Assembly (NCBI GenBank): GCA_017510785.1
Contig: JAFWMH010000026.1
Coordinates: forward strand, 62,001-126,000
Source of the DNA: Atopobiaceae bacterium
Lineage (GTDB): Bacteria > Actinomycetota > Coriobacteriia > Coriobacteriales > Atopobiaceae
Direction: 5' to 3'
Length of the DNA: 64,000 nucleotides
Position numbers and translations under genes: made by a program. Positions 61,475-64,000 of the stretch are shown piece after piece (positions within the stretch are counted from its first letter, which is position 1; every line of letters starts with the position of its first letter). Under the pieces are notes generated by a model that ran no database searches, was not told the origin of the DNA, and saw nothing but the letters and a program-made list of their open reading frames with translations.

Positions 61475-62494
61475 ATGGATACGTGGGATGATTCCTTCAG
61501 GGAGCCAACCGAGGACGAACGCTCAGCACGACGCATAGCGGCTCTGGCTGTAACGTTGATAAACGCACGCCACCCCGTTACCACAGCACGCGTACATGAG
61601 GAGTTTTATTCTGCGCTTTCTTTTGAGGCGTTCAGGAAGTCGTATCGTCGCGACCGCGCTCGGCTCGCCGCCGCTGGAATCGTAGTCGTGAGAGCAAACC
61701 TTCCCACGGGGGAAACCGCATGGCGCATCGACGAGGACACATCCTTCGTTCACGACAACGACCTCACTCCCGAAGATGTGCTTGTACTCGACTGCTTGCT
61801 TCTTCCGATCGCTTCCGATCCCTCTTTTCCGTATGCTAATGACTTGCGACTTGCACTCGCTAAGATTGATCGCTCGTTTGCGAACGCACCAGCTGCGTCA
61901 ATACCCCCCGATGTTCGCGCGCGCAATCGTCAACTTGCTCGCATCGAGAGCTGCATGACGGCCCACCACGCCGCAAAGGTGTCGTACGAGCGTGCCGACG
62001 GGACCGCAACGACACGCACCATAATTCCACTCGGGTTGTTCCCATTACGTGGTACAACGTATTTGGTCGCGTCCAAACTTGTAAACGCCAGCATGCAGGA
62101 ACCCCATGTTTACAACATGGACCGCATGAAGTCGGTTCAAGAGCTCAAGGGCCACACATACCCCACTCCTGACGACTTCGACGTACGAGACTACATAAAG
62201 TTGCCCTTTCAAATTGGCAGCATTGTTTACCAAGCAAAGTTTGCTGTACCCCAAAACAGGCTCTCGGACGTTCGCGAACACGTGGCACTTCGAGGCTTTT
62301 GGGATGGGCGTGAGGTTGTAATCGGAGTGGCAGACGAGGACGCGGCAGCGGCATGGGCACTTGCAGAGGGAGTGCGCCCCCTTGCGCCCGCATCACTTGT
62401 CAACGCCTGGTCCGAACGTCTTGAGCGCTGGTTTTCGCGTTGTTCGGCTGGAGCAGAAGCTACTGCTACTCATAATGCGGAGGTATTATCGTGA
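61475..62494 (+). CDS. WYL-domain transcriptional regulator, PafB-like
   Basis: A 339-residue protein. The N-terminal helix-turn-helix region (RRIAALAVTLINARHPVTTA, then FRKSYRRDRARLAAAGI) precedes a WYL domain near residues 165-240 with KVSYERADG, TIIPLGLFPLRGTTYLVAS and NMDRMKSVQEL. A C-terminal WCX-like part ends it. It is the first of a pair overlapping by four bases (GTGA). In Actinobacteria such PafB-PafC pairs regulate DNA-damage genes; no proteasome or pup gene is visible nearby, so that link is only by family. Confidence 0.8.
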   Translation: MDTWDDSFREPTEDERSARRIAALAVTLINARHPVTTARVHEEFYSALSFEAFRKSYRRDRARLAAAGIVVVRANLPTGETAWRIDEDTSFVHDNDLTPEDVLVLDCLLLPIASDPSFPYANDLRLALAKIDRSFANAPAASIPPDVRARNRQLARIESCMTAHHAAKVSYERADGTATTRTIIPLGLFPLRGTTYLVASKLVNASMQEPHVYNMDRMKSVQELKGHTYPTPDDFDVRDYIKLPFQIGSIVYQAKFAVPQNRLSDVREHVALRGFWDGREVVIGVADEDAAAAWALAEGVRPLAPASLVNAWSERLERWFSRCSAGAEATATHNAEVLS

Positions 62495-63441
62495 GTATTA
62501 CCGCGAATACACGCAGAAAACGAGCGGGCCGCAAGCAGAGCAGCGAACGAATACGCGAAGTCGTTACGGTGCTTGGTTCGCTCAGTCGAACAGGCGATAA
62601 GGTGACCATCAGCGCCCTTGCCCGAAGGCTTGGCATGAGCCTCGAAGAGGCATTCGGACTCATGAGCATAATATGCCAGGCTTCTGGCGAAGAGGCCGGC
62701 GGTCTCCTCATATCTGCCAACGATGATATGACGGAATTCACCTTGGAGTACCCTGGTATTCATGGTCGTCCCATTCGACTCACCACGCCAGAAACCATCG
62801 CTCTTGTCCATGCTCTCGACATGGCGGAAATCGCGCCCGACGATACCTTGCGCAAACGTCTCCGTACTGCCTTTTCGTCACCCGGCGTCAACGAAGAAGA
62901 GGTCCGCAAGGCACTCGGCGCTACCGTGGACCCGGACTCCCAAGCGACGCTCCAAGCCTGCGCAAAATCCCAGGCTGAACAACGTATGCTCACATTTATG
63001 TACAAGGGCCTTGCCGATTCAAAACCAAAGGAGCGCTGCGCCATTATTCGTCGTCTGCGCATTGAGCAGTCCTTTTGGTATGCCGATGCATACGACCTCG
63101 ACCGCTTTGCAAACCGCATATTTCGGCTTGACCGCATGAGCGACGTTTCGGTGGGACATCGTGGTAGGCTGCCAAAAGATGAAGAATCCGATGTCCCTCA
63201 AGCGCAATGGATCGAGGTTGTATTCACGGACCCCGCATACACCACGTTATTCGAGTGGCCTGGTTTACGCATTACATCGCGCAGCAATAACGAGGTGCGG
63301 GGAACGATTCCGTATTATGGTGAGCGCAGCGACTGGCTTATACGACGTATTATTGCCTGTGACGGCGCATTACGCGTTGATGATTCCCGTATTATGAAAC
63401 GTGTTTCAGAATACATTTGTAGTTTGCGTACGTCAATGTAG
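62491..63441 (+). CDS. WYL-domain transcriptional regulator, PafC-like
   Basis: A 316-residue partner starting at GTG 62491, with GGAGGTATTATC upstream and a four-base overlap with the first gene. It has a basic N-terminus (RRKRAGRKQSSERIREVVTV), a helix-turn-helix-like segment (DKVTISALARRLGMSLEE), and a WYL domain with MLTFMYKGLA, QSFWYADAYDLDRFANRIFR and LDRMSDVSV. Together the two should form one heteromeric or fused-like regulator. Confidence 0.8.
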   Translation: MSITANTRRKRAGRKQSSERIREVVTVLGSLSRTGDKVTISALARRLGMSLEEAFGLMSIICQASGEEAGGLLISANDDMTEFTLEYPGIHGRPIRLTTPETIALVHALDMAEIAPDDTLRKRLRTAFSSPGVNEEEVRKALGATVDPDSQATLQACAKSQAEQRMLTFMYKGLADSKPKERCAIIRRLRIEQSFWYADAYDLDRFANRIFRLDRMSDVSVGHRGRLPKDEESDVPQAQWIEVVFTDPAYTTLFEWPGLRITSRSNNEVRGTIPYYGERSDWLIRRIIACDGALRVDDSRIMKRVSEYICSLRTSM

Positions 63442-63478
63442 TGCACTATGTAGTACGATTCAAAACACAGCATAGAAT

Positions 63479-63511
63479 GGCGCCGTAAGGACTAGCTTCC
63501 CCTACGGCGCC
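63479..63511. terminator. Convergent terminator
   Basis: GGCGCCGTA/TACGGCGCC perfect 9-bp stem with a 15-base loop between the convergent pafC-like and dinG-like genes. Confidence 0.75.
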
Positions 63512-63547
63512 CGCAATCATTCGTGTGCTCTCTTATGCCGCTGTAAG

Positions 63548-64000
63548 CTACTCGTGCGATGCGCGCCAAAGAGTTAAGTAGCGTGCGATGTTTCCCTTCT
63601 CTAACATAATGCAGTTGCGCGAGGGCATAGCCGATACGAAGGTATTTCCATAGCGCTTCGTCGCCACACGCGAGTCGGCGATAATAAACACACCCGTATC
63701 GCTTGCACTTCGGATAAGTCTTCCCGCCGCCTGCTTAACCTCGAGAACCGCTTCTGGCAGAGAGTATCTCCACCAGGCTCTTTGCTCACGCGCTTCACGC
63801 TCACGTACAAGCGGCTCGTGCGGACTCGCAAAGGGAAGTTTGCACACAACCACACATCGCAGTGTTTCGCCCGCCGCATCAAAGCCCTCCCAAAACGACT
63901 TGAGTGCGAATAGGGAAAGGCTCTTCTCCTTGACAAATCGGTCACGGATTCTACGTGGCGAAGCCCCCCTTTGCTGGCATGCCAGCTCCAATCCTACCTC
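63548..64000 (-). CDS. DinG-like ATP-dependent helicase, 5' part beyond window
   Basis: The C-terminal 150 residues of a superfamily 2 helicase. The frame is open to the right edge, so the true start is outside. Visible motifs are SFWEGFDAAGETLRCVVVCK, LPF..P..PL (motif V region) and EVKQAAGRLIRSASDTGVF (motif VI, with Gln and Arg), followed by IIADSRVATKRYG. These are characteristic of the DinG/XPD-like branch, which unwinds 5'-3' and usually carries a 4Fe-4S cluster in the part not seen here. Confidence 0.85.
   Translation of the reverse strand, partial: EVGLELACQQRGASPRRIRDRFVKEKSLSLFALKSFWEGFDAAGETLRCVVVCKLPFASPHEPLVREREAREQRAWWRYSLPEAVLEVKQAAGRLIRSASDTGVFIIADSRVATKRYGNTFVSAMPSRNCIMLEKGNIARYLTLWRASHE

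Noticed and set aside
61475..63441. Defence-associated WYL regulator (e.g. controlling a phage-defence island)
   Set aside because: Two overlapping WYL genes fit the PafB/PafC pair and no defence genes are adjacent.

Overview
The window looks like chromosomal DNA of a moderately GC-rich actinobacterium, most likely class Coriobacteriia (inference). The basis is: a PafB/PafC-like WYL pair, two giant sortase-type Cna_B/VaFE surface proteins, a TelA module with two vWA/substrate-binding proteins, an extended-Ala/Glu L9 protein, and a rubrerythrin that suggests an anaerobic lifestyle. Genus cannot be fixed from sequence alone.

Layout. 1-7.6 kb: 5' part of a giant surface protein on the minus strand, whose C-terminus lies outside the window. 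8.1-10.3 kb: an Rpn/PD-(D/E)XK nuclease gene and a headless second copy, separated by a dispersed leader-like repeat. 10.5-16.3 kb: tRNA-Arg, a small membrane protein, purC, a two-component system, a Tat-exported lipoprotein and a TSCPD protein. 16.4-17.8 kb: an orphan DUF559/AbiEi-like protein with operator-like palindromes. 17.9-22.6 kb: purB, argH and argG, separated by spacers full of degenerate repeats. 22.8-28.4 kb: an XpaC-like protein, two tandem vWA/substrate-binding paralogues and TelA. 28.7-31.7 kb: a 1000-residue GGDEF/EAL/PAS protein. 31.7-34.4 kb: tRNA-Lys, rubrerythrin, tRNA-Asp, a MutY-like glycosylase and a Nudix hydrolase. 34.6-43.6 kb: purD with an upstream secreted metalloprotease, purA, dnaB, and the rpsF-ssb-rpsR-rplI cluster.

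43.7-46.9 kb is an accessory island. It holds four different tandem-repeat arrays, a second leader-like repeat, a second DUF559/AbiEi-like gene, and two 93-bp palindromic MITE-like elements in direct orientation around that gene. 47.1-51.1 kb: a DUF4013 membrane protein, two tRNA-Ser, typA and tRNA-Gly. 51.1-57.4 kb: a structured direct repeat, a third leader-like repeat, and a complete 1888-residue SpaA/VaFE sortase-anchored protein. 57.5-63.4 kb: an M28-type membrane peptidase split by a giant acidic insert, and the divergent WYL pair. The right edge cuts a DinG-like helicase.

How it fits together. Purine genes (purC, purB, purD, purA) and arginine genes (argG, argH) are scattered along one strand with replication and translation genes. 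The accessory content is concentrated at surface-protein loci, Rpn genes and repeat islands. The most unusual observation is a roughly 95-bp leader-like sequence that recurs three times, each time about 50-70 bp upstream of an RBS and start codon of unrelated reading frames. The second is the paired palindromic element bracketing an orphan nuclease-fold gene. All identifications come from reading motifs by eye; no database search was run.
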